A DNA stretch of 64,000 nt from assembly GCA_963696675.1 (NCBI GenBank), contig CAVOLM010000018.1, positions 1 through 64,000 of the forward strand, read 5' to 3'. The notes under the pieces were generated by a model, which did not search any database, was not told the DNA's origin, and was given only the letters and a program-made list of their open reading frames with translations. Shown piece by piece: positions 1 to 8,498 of this stretch (position 1 is the stretch's first letter; every line of letters begins with the position of its first letter). Made by a program: the position numbers and the translations under genes. The stretch is from DATBVX01 sp963696675 (lineage in GTDB: Bacteria; Pseudomonadota; Gammaproteobacteria; Steroidobacterales; Steroidobacteraceae).

Positions 1-1236
1 ATCGAGGCGATCCAGCACGCACGTGCCGCCGAGGTTCCAATCGTGGTGGCCGTCAACAAGATCGACAAGGGCGATGCGGATCGCGAACGCGTGAAATCCG
101 ACCTCGCCAAGCATGGTGTGATCCCCGAGGAGTGGGGCGGCGAAAACCTGTTCGTCTACGTGTCCGCCAAGACCGGGGAGGGGATCGACCAGTTGCTCGA
201 AACCCTGGTCCTGCAGGCCGACGTGCTGGAGCTGAAGGCCCCGCACGAGGGTCCCGCGGCCGGTGTGGTGCTCGAGTCGACGTTGGAGAAGGGACGCGGT
301 CCGGTCGCAACGATCCTGGTGAAACGCGGCAGCCTGAAGCTCGGCGACTACATCCTGGCGGGGCATGAATTTGGGCGGGTGCGTGCGATGTTCGACGAGG
401 CTGGCAACGCCATAGAGACCGCGGGCCCCTCCATGCCCGTGGTGGTGCTCGGCCTTTCGGGAACGCCGAATGCGGGCGATGAGGTTCTCGCCGTGGAGAG
501 CGAACGCAAGGCACGCGAAGTCGCCTCGTATCGCCAGGGCAAGTTCCGCGACACCAAGCTCGCACGCCAGGGACCGGCGAAGCTGGAGGATGCGTTCTCG
601 CAGATCGGTGACAGCCGCGCGGGCATGGTCGCTCTGCTGATCAAGGCGGACGTGCAGGGCAGTGCTGAAGCACTGCGCGATGCACTCAACAATCTTTCCA
701 CCGAGGAAGTGTCCGTCAAGGTGATTTATAGCGGCGTGGGTGGACTCACGGAGTCGGATGTCACGCTGGCTGCGGCGTCCAAGGCACGGATCATCGCCTT
801 CAACGTGCGTGCGGACGCAGCCGCGCGCGATGCGATCAAGGAAGGCAATGTCGATGTGCGCTACTACAGCATCATCTACGAAGCCATCGACGACGTCCGG
901 CAGATCATGACGGGTATGCTCGCTCCGGAGGTCAAGGAGCAGATCGTCGGGCTGGCGGAGGTGCGCGAAGTTTTCCGCTCGAGCAAGTTCGGAACGGTGG
1001 CTGGCTGCATGGTGATGGACGGTTTCGTCCGTCGAAACAACCCGATCCGCGTACTGCGCGACAACGTCGTGATCTTCGAAGGGGCGCTCGAGTCCCTGCG
1101 GCGCTTCAAGGACGACGTCAACGAAGTACGCGCCGGAACCGAATGCGGAATCGGCGTCAAGAACTACACCGACGTGCGCGTCGGTGACCAGATCGAATGC
1201 TTCGCGCGCGTCGAGGTCGTACGCACGTTGCAGTAG
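1..1236 (+). CDS. infB: Translation initiation factor IF-2 (5' end missing)
   Basis: This is the C-terminal part of IF-2, the GTPase that brings initiator fMet-tRNA to the 30S subunit. The frame is open from base 1, so the gene starts before the window. The visible protein begins inside the G domain and shows the NKID guanine-specificity motif at bases 52-63. It then runs through the two beta-barrel domains and the C-terminal fMet-tRNA binding domain, ending with a normal IF-2 tail. The internal ATG at 43 is not a real start. It is followed by rbfA 21 bases on, which is the standard infB-rbfA-truB-rpsO-pnp order of gammaproteobacteria. Confidence 0.97.
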   Translation: MEAIQHARAAEVPIVVAVNKIDKGDADRERVKSDLAKHGVIPEEWGGENLFVYVSAKTGEGIDQLLETLVLQADVLELKAPHEGPAAGVVLESTLEKGRGPVATILVKRGSLKLGDYILAGHEFGRVRAMFDEAGNAIETAGPSMPVVVLGLSGTPNAGDEVLAVESERKAREVASYRQGKFRDTKLARQGPAKLEDAFSQIGDSRAGMVALLIKADVQGSAEALRDALNNLSTEEVSVKVIYSGVGGLTESDVTLAAASKARIIAFNVRADAAARDAIKEGNVDVRYYSIIYEAIDDVRQIMTGMLAPEVKEQIVGLAEVREVFRSSKFGTVAGCMVMDGFVRRNNPIRVLRDNVVIFEGALESLRRFKDDVNEVRAGTECGIGVKNYTDVRVGDQIECFARVEVVRTLQ

Positions 1237-1257
1237 GTCCGGGGGAGAACGAATCAC

Positions 1258-1674
1258 ATGCCGCGCGATCCACATCGCAGCCGGCGCATCGAGGGCGAGC
1301 TGCAGCGCGTCGTGAGTGAGCTGCTGCGGCGCGAGGTCCGCGACCCGCGCGTCGGCAGCATCACCATCACTGACGTACGCGTCTCGCCCGACTTCAAGAG
1401 CGCCAAGATCTTCTATGCACTGTTCGACGAGCAGCGCGATGCAGCCAAGGTGCAGGCTGGGCTGGAACGCGTGGCCGGATTCCTGCGCGGCCCGGTGGGG
1501 CGCTCGCTCAAGTTGCGGGTTGCGCCCGAGCTTGTGTTTCGCCCGGATGAACAGCTTGCGGCCGGCGTGCGGCTCAACTCCCTGATTGCGTCCGCCGTGG
1601 CCGAGGATGAGCGCCGGCACGCGGAGGACGATGCAGCCGTTGCACCCGGCACTCGATCGACACCGAAAGACTGA
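1258..1674 (+). CDS. rbfA: 30S ribosome-binding factor A
   Basis: RbfA is a small KH-like protein that helps mature the 5' end of 16S rRNA and supports cold adaptation. The 138-residue product has the family's N-terminal pattern (R-I-E-G-E-L-Q-R near residue 10) and the central KSAKIFYALFD segment. The acidic, loosely conserved tail is usual. A GGGGGAG ribosome binding site sits about 10 bases before the ATG. The gene lies between infB and truB and is almost certainly cotranscribed with them. Confidence 0.95.
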   Translation: MPRDPHRSRRIEGELQRVVSELLRREVRDPRVGSITITDVRVSPDFKSAKIFYALFDEQRDAAKVQAGLERVAGFLRGPVGRSLKLRVAPELVFRPDEQLAAGVRLNSLIASAVAEDERRHAEDDAAVAPGTRSTPKD

Positions 1675-1683
1675 GGCGGCCAT

Positions 1684-2718
1684 TTGCTGACCCCGCAGTA
1701 TGTTGACGGCATCGTGCTGCTCGACAAGCCGGTCGGGATGAGCTCGAACGCGGCCTTGCAGCAGGTCAAACGCGCATTCCGGGCTCGCAAGGCAGGACAT
1801 GGCGGAAGCCTCGACCCGCTGGCGAGCGGCATGTTGCCGATCTGTCTCGGCGAGGCCACGAAGCTCGCAGGTCCGATGCTGGCAGGACGCAAGTGTTATC
1901 AGTTTCGGCTGCATCTCGGTGCTCAGACCACGACCGGCGACCTCGAAGGCGAGATTGTCCAGGAGCAGCCAGCCCCAAGTCTCACGCGTGATGTGCTGAA
2001 GGGCGCATTGGCCGCATTCATCGGCCGGCGCGAGCAGGTCCCCCCGATGCATTCGGCGCTCCGGCACCAGGGCGCACGGCTCTACGAGTTGGCCCGGCGC
2101 GGCATCGAAGTGGAGCGCGCGCCGCGTGACATCGAGATCGATTCCTTCGAACTGCTCGAATGGGACGAGAGCCGGCTCACGCTGCAAGTGACCTGCTCGA
2201 AAGGCACCTACATCCGCACGCTCGGACAGGACCTGGCGGTGGCGCTCGGCACTTGTGGGTACATCGATCGGCTGCGACGTCTCTGGGTCGAGCCCTTCGA
2301 CTCCGAGCTGATGGTCACGATCGAGGAGCTGCAGGCGAGCGCCGCGGACCCTGTCGGACTCGAGCGCTGGCTGTTACCGCTGGATCGGGGCATCGAGAGC
2401 TGGCCGCGCGTTGACCTCGATGCCGACGCCGCGAGGCGCATGCTGGATGGACAAGTCCTCGAACTGCACGCGGTTCCCTTGGGCGAAGCAAACGTCAGGC
2501 TCTACGGCCCGGCAGGACAATTTCTGGGAATTGCAGCAGCGGGACGAGCAGGGTCGGCTGGCACCGAGACGCCTGATCGCAAACCAGCGCGATCGAATCG
2601 CGTTGCCGATCACCTCGAAGTCCGAATCGTAAAGACCCAACTCCGCGCCCAGACTCCTCCGCATACGGCCCAGCCCCGGTCCACGGCTCACCTTGTGACA
2701 CTGCAGGGCAGCGGGTAG
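1684..2718 (+). CDS. truB: tRNA pseudouridine(55) synthase TruB, C-terminus frame-shifted
   Basis: TruB makes pseudouridine 55 in the T loop of tRNAs. The start is a TTG at 1684, nine bases after the rbfA stop. The catalytic segment GHGGSLDPLASGMLP, with the nucleophilic Asp, is at about residues 38-52. The reading frame as given runs to 344 residues, longer than the usual 300-315. Near base 2536 the family-like sequence FLGIA jumps to another frame, where it continues QRDEQGRLAPRRLIA and ends at 2632. One extra base there explains this, so the true gene probably ends at 2632 and the tail up to 2718 is spurious. Confidence 0.93.
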   Translation: MLTPQYVDGIVLLDKPVGMSSNAALQQVKRAFRARKAGHGGSLDPLASGMLPICLGEATKLAGPMLAGRKCYQFRLHLGAQTTTGDLEGEIVQEQPAPSLTRDVLKGALAAFIGRREQVPPMHSALRHQGARLYELARRGIEVERAPRDIEIDSFELLEWDESRLTLQVTCSKGTYIRTLGQDLAVALGTCGYIDRLRRLWVEPFDSELMVTIEELQASAADPVGLERWLLPLDRGIESWPRVDLDADAARRMLDGQVLELHAVPLGEANVRLYGPAGQFLGIAAAGRAGSAGTETPDRKPARSNRVADHLEVRIVKTQLRAQTPPHTAQPRSTAHLVTLQGSG

Positions 2719-2721
2719 AAT
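2693..2721 (+). promoter_or_regulatory. Candidate sigma-70 promoter for rpsO
   Basis: TTGTGA at 2693-2698 and TAGAAT at 2716-2721 are separated by 17 bases. They lie 50 bases upstream of the rpsO ATG, just after the likely corrected end of truB. In relatives rpsO and pnp have their own promoter inside this operon. This is a sequence match only. Confidence 0.5.
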
Positions 2722-2771
2722 GCGCGGCCTCGTAAAAGGACCATGGAAAAAGTGTTGAGGAATCAAGGCCA

Positions 2772-3041
2772 ATGTCACTGAACAGCCAGCAGAAAAGCGG
2801 CATCGTCGCGCAGCACCGGCGCAGCGCGAAGGACACCGGATCTCCCGAAGTTCAAATCGCTCTCCTTTCACAACGCATCAACGGGCTGAGCGATCATTTC
2901 ACCACCCACAAGCGTGACCACGCCTCGCGTCGCGGACTGCTCAAGATGGTCAACCAGCGGCGCAAGCTCCTCGACTATCTCAAGGACAGCGCGCCCGAGA
3001 AGTATCAGGCCGTCGTAGAACGCCTCGGTTTGCGGCGCTGA
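2772..3041 (+). CDS. rpsO: 30S ribosomal protein S15
   Basis: S15 binds the central domain of 16S rRNA early in 30S assembly. The product is exactly the family length, 89 residues. It carries the conserved stretch TGSPEVQIALLSQRINGL and the HKRDHASRRGLLKMV helix that contacts rRNA. An AAGG ribosome binding site precedes the ATG. It sits directly ahead of pnp, the usual rpsO-pnp pair. Confidence 0.98.
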   Translation: MSLNSQQKSGIVAQHRRSAKDTGSPEVQIALLSQRINGLSDHFTTHKRDHASRRGLLKMVNQRRKLLDYLKDSAPEKYQAVVERLGLRR

Positions 3042-3110
3042 GGTCGGCGCGCCCTTCGTGGCGCCCGCGAAAGGATATCCGCACCCAATTCATCTCCTAA
3101 GGCAGGCAGC

Positions 3111-5195
3111 GTGAGCGCAGCGATCAAGAAGACTTTTGCATTTGGCGAACATAACGTCACCATCGAAACCGGCGAAGTAGCCCGACAAGCCGACGCATCA
3201 GCCCTTGTCAGCGTGGCGGACACCGTGGTCCTGGTGACGGCGGTGGGACAGAAGACCGCGGTGGAAGGCCGTGATTTCTTTCCGCTCACCGTCAACTACC
3301 AGGAAAAGACCTACGCCGCCGGGCGCATTCCCGGCGGCTTCTTCAAGCGTGAAGGACGACCCTCGGAGAAGGAAACGCTCACTTCGCGGCTGATCGATCG
3401 CCCGATACGACCGCTCTTTCCGGATGGCTTCAACAATGAAGTGCAGGTCGTCGCGACCGTCCTGTCGCTGAATCCGGATGTCGATTCGGATATTCCCGCG
3501 TTGCTCGGCGCCTCGGCGGCACTGGCCCTGAGTGGCATGCCGTTCAACGGCCCGATCGGCGCTGCCAAGGTCGGCTACAAGGACGGCAAGTACCTGTTGA
3601 ACCCGACCCGCACACAGCTGCAGGAATCGCAGCTCGACCTCGTGGTCGCGGGCACTGCCGACGCGGTGCTGATGGTGGAATCAGAGGCCAAGGGCCTCTC
3701 GGAAGAGGTGATGCTCGGCGCGGTCGTGTTCGGTCACGAGCAGATGCAGGTGGCAATCCGGGCCATCAACGAGCTGGTGCGCGAGGCGGGCAAGCCGAAA
3801 TGGAACTGGCAGCCTGCGGCAGCCCATACCGAATTGCAGAGTGCGGTGGCTTCGCACGCCGAGGCGGCCTTGTCGGAGGCCTACCAGATCACCGAGAAGC
3901 AGCAACGCTACGCGCGCGTCGGGGAGATCAAGGCGGCCGCAGTCGCGGCGCTTGCCGCTGGTGAGAACGCGAAGTGGAAGGCCGACGCCATCAACGATGA
4001 GCTGTTCCGCCTGGAAAGCCGCATCGTTCGCAATCGCATTCTCGAGGGCAAGCCGCGCATCGACGGTCGCGACAGCCGCACTGTCAGGCCCATCACGATC
4101 AAGACCGGCGTGCTGCCGCGTACCCACGGGTCGGCGCTGTTCACGCGCGGCGAGACGCAGGCACTGGTCGTAACGACTCTCGGCATCGGACGCGACGCGC
4201 AGATCATCGATGCGCTGGAGGGCGAACGCAAAGAGCCGTTCATGCTCCATTACAACTTCCCGCCGTTCTCGGTGGGCGAGACCGGCATGATGACCGGACC
4301 GAAGCGCCGCGAGATCGGCCACGGCAATCTCGCGCGTCGCGGCGTCCAGGCAGTGATGCCGGATATGACCACTTTCCCCTACGTCATCCGCGTCGTGTCG
4401 GAAATTCTCGAGTCCAACGGCTCGAGCTCGATGGCGAGCGTGTGCGGCTCGAGTCTCGCGCTGATGGACGCAGGCGTGCCGATCAAGGCAGCCGTGGCGG
4501 GTGTCGCGATGGGCCTCGTGCTGGAGGGCGATCGCTTCCAGGTGCTGACCGACATCCTCGGCGACGAGGACCACCTGGGCGACATGGACTTCAAGGTGGC
4601 GGGCACGAAGGACGGCGTCACGGCGCTGCAGATGGACATCAAGATCGACGGCATCACGCGCGAGATCATGAAGGTGGCGCTGGGACAGGCCCGGGAGGCG
4701 CGGCTGCACATTCTCGACAAGATGAATGCGGTGCTCAGTGCACCGCGCGCCAACATGTCGGAGTGGGCGCCCACCATCATCACGATGAAGATCGACCCGG
4801 AGAAGATCCGCGAGGTCATCGGCAAGGGTGGCGCGGTGATCCGCGGCATCACCGAAGAGACCGGCACCACCATCGACATCGAGAACGACGGCACGGTGCG
4901 AATCGCCTCGGTCGACGGCACTTCGGGACGCGAAGCGCAGAGACGCATCGACCTGATCACCGCCGACGTGGAAGTGGGCCAGATCTACGAGGGCAAGGTC
5001 GCGCGACTGATGGACTTCGGCGCATTCGTGACCATCCTGCCCGGCAAGGACGGCCTGGTGCACATCTCGCAGATCTCCGACGAACGCGTCGAGCGCGTCA
5101 GCGACAAGCTCAAGGAAGGCGATGTGATCAAGGTGAAGGTGCTCGAGGTGGACCGGCAGGGCCGCATCCGCCTGAGCATGCGCAACGTCGGCTGA
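3111..5195 (+). CDS. pnp: Polyribonucleotide nucleotidyltransferase (PNPase)
   Basis: PNPase is the trimeric 3'-5' phosphorolytic exoribonuclease of the RNA degradosome. The 694-residue product has the expected order: first RNase PH-like domain, helical linker, second RNase PH-like domain with the FSVGETGMMTGPKRREIGHG segment, then a KH domain (PEKIREVIGKGGAVIRG, around residues 563-580) and an S1 domain (GKVARLMDFGAFV, around residues 628-640). The GTG start at 3111 fits the family N-terminus; upstream AAGGCAGG can act as ribosome binding site. No frame break is seen. Confidence 0.97.
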   Translation: MSAAIKKTFAFGEHNVTIETGEVARQADASALVSVADTVVLVTAVGQKTAVEGRDFFPLTVNYQEKTYAAGRIPGGFFKREGRPSEKETLTSRLIDRPIRPLFPDGFNNEVQVVATVLSLNPDVDSDIPALLGASAALALSGMPFNGPIGAAKVGYKDGKYLLNPTRTQLQESQLDLVVAGTADAVLMVESEAKGLSEEVMLGAVVFGHEQMQVAIRAINELVREAGKPKWNWQPAAAHTELQSAVASHAEAALSEAYQITEKQQRYARVGEIKAAAVAALAAGENAKWKADAINDELFRLESRIVRNRILEGKPRIDGRDSRTVRPITIKTGVLPRTHGSALFTRGETQALVVTTLGIGRDAQIIDALEGERKEPFMLHYNFPPFSVGETGMMTGPKRREIGHGNLARRGVQAVMPDMTTFPYVIRVVSEILESNGSSSMASVCGSSLALMDAGVPIKAAVAGVAMGLVLEGDRFQVLTDILGDEDHLGDMDFKVAGTKDGVTALQMDIKIDGITREIMKVALGQAREARLHILDKMNAVLSAPRANMSEWAPTIITMKIDPEKIREVIGKGGAVIRGITEETGTTIDIENDGTVRIASVDGTSGREAQRRIDLITADVEVGQIYEGKVARLMDFGAFVTILPGKDGLVHISQISDERVERVSDKLKEGDVIKVKVLEVDRQGRIRLSMRNVG

Positions 5196-5201
5196 GGGCG
5201 A

Positions 5202-5351
5202 TGTGTCTGGCTTGGGGCCTTCATCTCCCAGCCCGACACGAACGATACACCGCAGGGTAACGACCCTCGCCGTTCGCGCTGAACGGTCTCGTGTCGTTGA
5301 ACTCGATCAAATCCGAACGGGCTGGGAGATGAAGGCCCCAAGCCAGACACA
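5202..5351. repeat. 34-bp perfect inverted repeat between convergent pnp and phaR
   Basis: The arms 5202-5235 and 5318-5351 are perfect reverse complements of each other (34 bases), separated by 82 bases. The spacer itself contains short stems, for example CCGTTC/GAACGG around 5269-5286. The element sits between the stops of pnp (+) and phaR (-). It could be a bidirectional transcription end, a small structured RNA or a repeat of mobile origin. No run of T follows the arms on either strand, so a classical intrinsic terminator is not clear. Confidence 0.8.
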
Positions 5352-5354
5352 CCG

Positions 5355-5870
5355 TTACGCGGCGGGTGGCTGCTTGTGCTCGCCGCCGTCCGTCTCGTCA
5401 ACTTCGGCGCGGGCGCGACCGGTCGCGCTCATCAGCGCCTTGAAGATGTCTTCCTGCACCGATCGCCAGCGCGCGTAGTTCTTTTGCGCGAGGTTGGCAA
5501 CGGTCTCGACCGGATCCACGCCGACCATGCTCTTCACGCGATCACGCACCTGCTGCTGCTGGCTCATGAAGAGCTTGAGGCTCTGCTCGAGGTAGCTGCC
5601 GACGAATCCCTGCATGGCCCCGCCGTAGGAACGGATCACCTGTGACAGGAAATCCTGGCTCATCAGCGGCTCGCCCTGGTGTTCCTGTTCCGCGATCACC
5701 TGCAGCAGGATGCTGCGCGTGATGTCCTCCTGGCTCTTCTTGTCGATCACCACGAAGTCGATCTTGTCGAGCACCAGGCGGCGGATGTCGGCCAGCGTGA
5801 TGTAGCGACTCTCTACGGTGTCGTATAGACGACGATTCGGATATTTCTTGATGACTCGCGGTTCGCTCAT
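5355..5870 (-). CDS. phaR: Polyhydroxyalkanoate synthesis repressor PhaR
   Basis: PhaR binds DNA and polyhydroxybutyrate and represses phasin and PHA genes until polymer appears. The 171-residue product starts MSEPRVIKKYPNRRLYDT, the hallmark of the PHB accumulation regulatory N-terminal domain, followed by the helical PHB_acc domain with a Gln-rich segment (MSQQQQ). The start at 5870 was chosen because the family begins there and a GGGAG site precedes it; the frame is open 25 codons further upstream. No PHA synthase or phasin gene is in this window. Confidence 0.92.
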   Translation of the reverse strand: MSEPRVIKKYPNRRLYDTVESRYITLADIRRLVLDKIDFVVIDKKSQEDITRSILLQVIAEQEHQGEPLMSQDFLSQVIRSYGGAMQGFVGSYLEQSLKLFMSQQQQVRDRVKSMVGVDPVETVANLAQKNYARWRSVQEDIFKALMSATGRARAEVDETDGGEHKQPPAA

Positions 5871-5995
5871 CTCAAGGTACTCCCGGGCGAGAGTCCGGGC
5901 GGCACACCGTTGATCGGCATTTGACCGCCCGGGCAGGCGGCGCACGTTTTAGGTGCCTACGATAATCCATCCGCGCCGCGGACCCAAATCTGCGA

Positions 5996-6940
5996 CTAGA
6001 TTGCGTCCAGTCGAATCTCGCGCACCTCGTGCAGCGGCGTGGGATTCCATGCCCGGATCGCCCAGGACCAAAGTTCGCGCGTCGAGACGTGGGCCAGCTC
6101 GGGAGGCGGCTGCTGTCGCAGCCAGCACAGCACCCGATGCAATGTCGTGGACGGTTGACTCGTTGCGGCCGCAACCGCTCGCTGCGATTTCGAGAGCTTG
6201 CGTCCATCCGATTCGGTGAGCAGCGGCAGGTGCATGTAGCCGGGCCGCGGCAGCTGCAGCGCCTGCTGGAGGAGAATCTGGCGCGGCGTATTGCTCAGCA
6301 GGTCGCAGCCGCGCACGACCTGCGTGATCTGTTGCTCGGCATCGTCGACGACGACGGCAAGCTGATAGGCGAACAGGCCGTCGCGACGCCGGATGATGAA
6401 GTCGCCAAGACTCTGCGCGACGTTTTGCACCAGCCGACCCTGCAGCTCGTCCGCGAACTCGATGTCGCGATCTGCCGCGCGAAAGCGTACCGCGAGCGCG
6501 CGCTCGGGATAGCGGGGGCCGTGGCGGCAGGTACCGGCGTAGAAGGAGTCTTCTTCGGCCGTGAGCGTGGTCTGCAGGGCGGCAAGCTCCCTGCGTGTGC
6601 AAGAGCAGGTAAAACACGCGCCCGCTGCCTCAAGCGCGGCAAGTGCAGCCTGGTACAGGCCGGTGCGTTCGCTCTGTCGAACGATCTCACCGTCCCACTC
6701 GAAGCCAAATCGCTCCAGGGTGCGCAGGATTTCGTCTGCGGCGCCGGGAATTACGCGCGGAGTATCGAGATCTTCGATCCGCAGCAGCCACGCACCGGCC
6801 GCGGCGCGCGCCTGCAGGTAGCTGCCGGCGGCGGTCAGTAGCGAGCCGAGGTGCAGTGGGCCGGTCGGAGAAGGGGCGAACCGGCCCCGATAGTCTGACT
6901 TAGCGGTAGCGATCGTCCCGGTCGCCGTACTGGCGTTCAC
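5996..6940 (-). CDS. gluQ: Glutamyl-Q tRNA(Asp) synthetase
   Basis: GluQRS is a GltX paralogue lacking the anticodon-binding domain; it attaches glutamate to queuosine 34 of tRNA-Asp. The 314-residue product has the HIGH-type motif RFAPSPTGPLHLGSL at residues 20-34, Cys residues for a zinc site (CFTCSC and YAGTCRHG), and the KMSKS-like GRKLSKSQ. It overlaps the end of dksA by about 41 bases. The only usable ATG is at 6940. The dksA-gluQ pair is a common gammaproteobacterial arrangement. Confidence 0.94.
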   Translation of the reverse strand: MNASTATGTIATAKSDYRGRFAPSPTGPLHLGSLLTAAGSYLQARAAAGAWLLRIEDLDTPRVIPGAADEILRTLERFGFEWDGEIVRQSERTGLYQAALAALEAAGACFTCSCTRRELAALQTTLTAEEDSFYAGTCRHGPRYPERALAVRFRAADRDIEFADELQGRLVQNVAQSLGDFIIRRRDGLFAYQLAVVVDDAEQQITQVVRGCDLLSNTPRQILLQQALQLPRPGYMHLPLLTESDGRKLSKSQRAVAAATSQPSTTLHRVLCWLRQQPPPELAHVSTRELWSWAIRAWNPTPLHEVREIRLDAI

Positions 6941-7691
6941 GGCGCTCGCGACGCTCCTGGGCCTCGACGCACAGCGTTGCCACCGGGCGCGCCTCCAGCC
7001 GCTTGATGCCGATTTCCTCGCCGGTCTCGAGGCAGTAGCCGTAGCTGCCGTCCTCGATCCGCATCAGCGCTTCTTCGATCTTGCGGATCAGCTTGCGCTC
7101 GCGATCGCGCGTGCGCAGCTCCAGGCTGAACTCCGATTCCTGGGTGGCGCGGTCATTCGGATCCGGAAAGTTGGCGGCCTCGTCCTTCATGTGCAGCACG
7201 GTGCGATCGACCTCTTCCATCAGATCGCGCTTCCAGGTGAACAAGATGTTGCGGAAGTGCTCGAGCTGTTCCTTGTTCATGTACTGCTCGCCGCGCTTGG
7301 CAATGTACGGCTGTACATTGCGCGGCCCGGCAAGCAAGTTGGTATCGCCGAGATCGTCGTCGCCGTCGCCCGACACGATCGGCTGCACCGCTCGCGGCAG
7401 GATCGGCTCGAAGGTCGCGCCCGTTGGTGGCCGCGGACGGCCAGGCTTCAGATCTGTCGCCGGTCGATGCGGCGATGGCGTGAGACGAGTCGCTGCTGTG
7501 TGCGAGCGCGTGGGCGAAGTGGTTGCCTGCTTCTTGGCTGGCGCCGCCTTCTTGACGGGTGCCGCACGTGCTGCTGTGTGCGCCTTCGTGCGCGCCTTGG
7601 CCTTGACGTGCGCACTCGCCTTCGCGGGAGCCGCTTTTCGGGGTGCAACCTTCTTCGCTTTCGTCTTTGCCGGCGCTCGTTTCGCAGGCAT
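6900..7691 (-). CDS. dksA: RNA polymerase-binding DksA with long basic N-terminal extension and two-Cys zinc-finger variant
   Basis: DksA enters the RNA polymerase secondary channel and works with ppGpp. The C-terminal 150 residues match DksA, including the coiled-coil DPNDRATQESEFSLELRTRD region. Two features stand out. The first 70 residues or so are a Lys/Ala/Pro-rich tail of PAK/KA repeats, making 263 residues instead of about 150. The canonical four-Cys zinc finger is Cys220-x2-Thr223 ... Cys241-x2-Ala244, so only two Cys remain. This is the C-T-C-A pattern known from the zinc-independent DksA2 of Pseudomonas. The gene precedes gluQ. Confidence 0.94.
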   Translation of the reverse strand: MPAKRAPAKTKAKKVAPRKAAPAKASAHVKAKARTKAHTAARAAPVKKAAPAKKQATTSPTRSHTAATRLTPSPHRPATDLKPGRPRPPTGATFEPILPRAVQPIVSGDGDDDLGDTNLLAGPRNVQPYIAKRGEQYMNKEQLEHFRNILFTWKRDLMEEVDRTVLHMKDEAANFPDPNDRATQESEFSLELRTRDRERKLIRKIEEALMRIEDGSYGYCLETGEEIGIKRLEARPVATLCVEAQERRERRERQYGDRDDRYR

Positions 7692-7793
7692 CAGGGCCTC
7701 CGCAAGGCTTAAAAAGAGGGCGCGATTATACCGGCCGACCTGTGTCTGTACAGGGGTCGTCCAGTCGCGGGCCGGAGACGCCCCGAATATGAC

Positions 7794-8498
7794 CTAACCC
7801 GCTGATTCAGCTAACGCCCAGAGGCCGGGCTGGTGGGGTTGGCAGTACTGTTTCAGGGTGGCGAGAAACGCCTCGCGGCTGATGACACGGCTACCCAGGC
7901 GGCTCAGGTGCTCCGAGGCGACCTGGCAGTCGATGAGCACGATGCCCCGGCTGCGGCACTCGCCCGCCAGTCGCATCAGCGCGATTTTTGAAGCATCGGT
8001 TTTTCTGCTGAACATCGACTCGCCGAAGAACACGCGGCCGAGACAGACTCCATAGAGCCCGCCCACGAGTTGCTCGTCGAGCCACGCTTCAACACTGTGT
8101 GCATAGCCGAGTGCGTGCAGTTGCTGATAGGCCGCGATCATCTCTTCGGTCAGCCAGGTGCCGATCTCAGGTGAGCGCGGTGCTGCGCAGGCGCGAATTA
8201 CCGCAGCGAAGCTCGAGTCGAGACGCGTTACAACTCTGCCGTTGCGAGCGCGCTTGCGCAGGCTCCGTGAGATACGCAGCTCCTCGGGATAGAGCACGGC
8301 GCGCGGATCGGGCGACCACCACAGCACCGGCTGGCCTGCGCAGTACCAGGGAAATATCCCGCGCTCGTACGCCGAGATCAGGCGCTCAGGAGTCAGATCG
8401 CCACCGGCCGCGAGCAGGCCATCCGGTTCTCTGAGTGCTTCCGATACCGGAGGAAACCAGGGTGCCTCCTCGCGGCTCAACCAGTAGATCGGGCTCAC
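7794..8498 (-). CDS. aat: Leucyl/phenylalanyl-tRNA-protein transferase
   Basis: Aat transfers Leu or Phe from tRNA to proteins with N-terminal Arg or Lys, marking them for ClpAP via the N-end rule. The 234-residue product shows the family signature GLLAAGGDLTPERLISAYERG, the FPWY and WWSPDPRAVL segments, and the C-terminal LIDCQVASEHLSRLGS region. Its start overlaps the end of the upstream gene by four bases (8495-8498), suggesting translational coupling. Confidence 0.95.
   Translation of the reverse strand: MSPIYWLSREEAPWFPPVSEALREPDGLLAAGGDLTPERLISAYERGIFPWYCAGQPVLWWSPDPRAVLYPEELRISRSLRKRARNGRVVTRLDSSFAAVIRACAAPRSPEIGTWLTEEMIAAYQQLHALGYAHSVEAWLDEQLVGGLYGVCLGRVFFGESMFSRKTDASKIALMRLAGECRSRGIVLIDCQVASEHLSRLGSRVISREAFLATLKQYCQPHQPGLWALAESAG

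Noticed and set aside
3681..5063. A 460-residue minus-strand open frame opposite pnp
   Set aside because: It is antisense to a complete, conserved pnp and has a His/Asp/Arg-skewed composition from GC-rich codon shadowing. No family or ribosome binding site.
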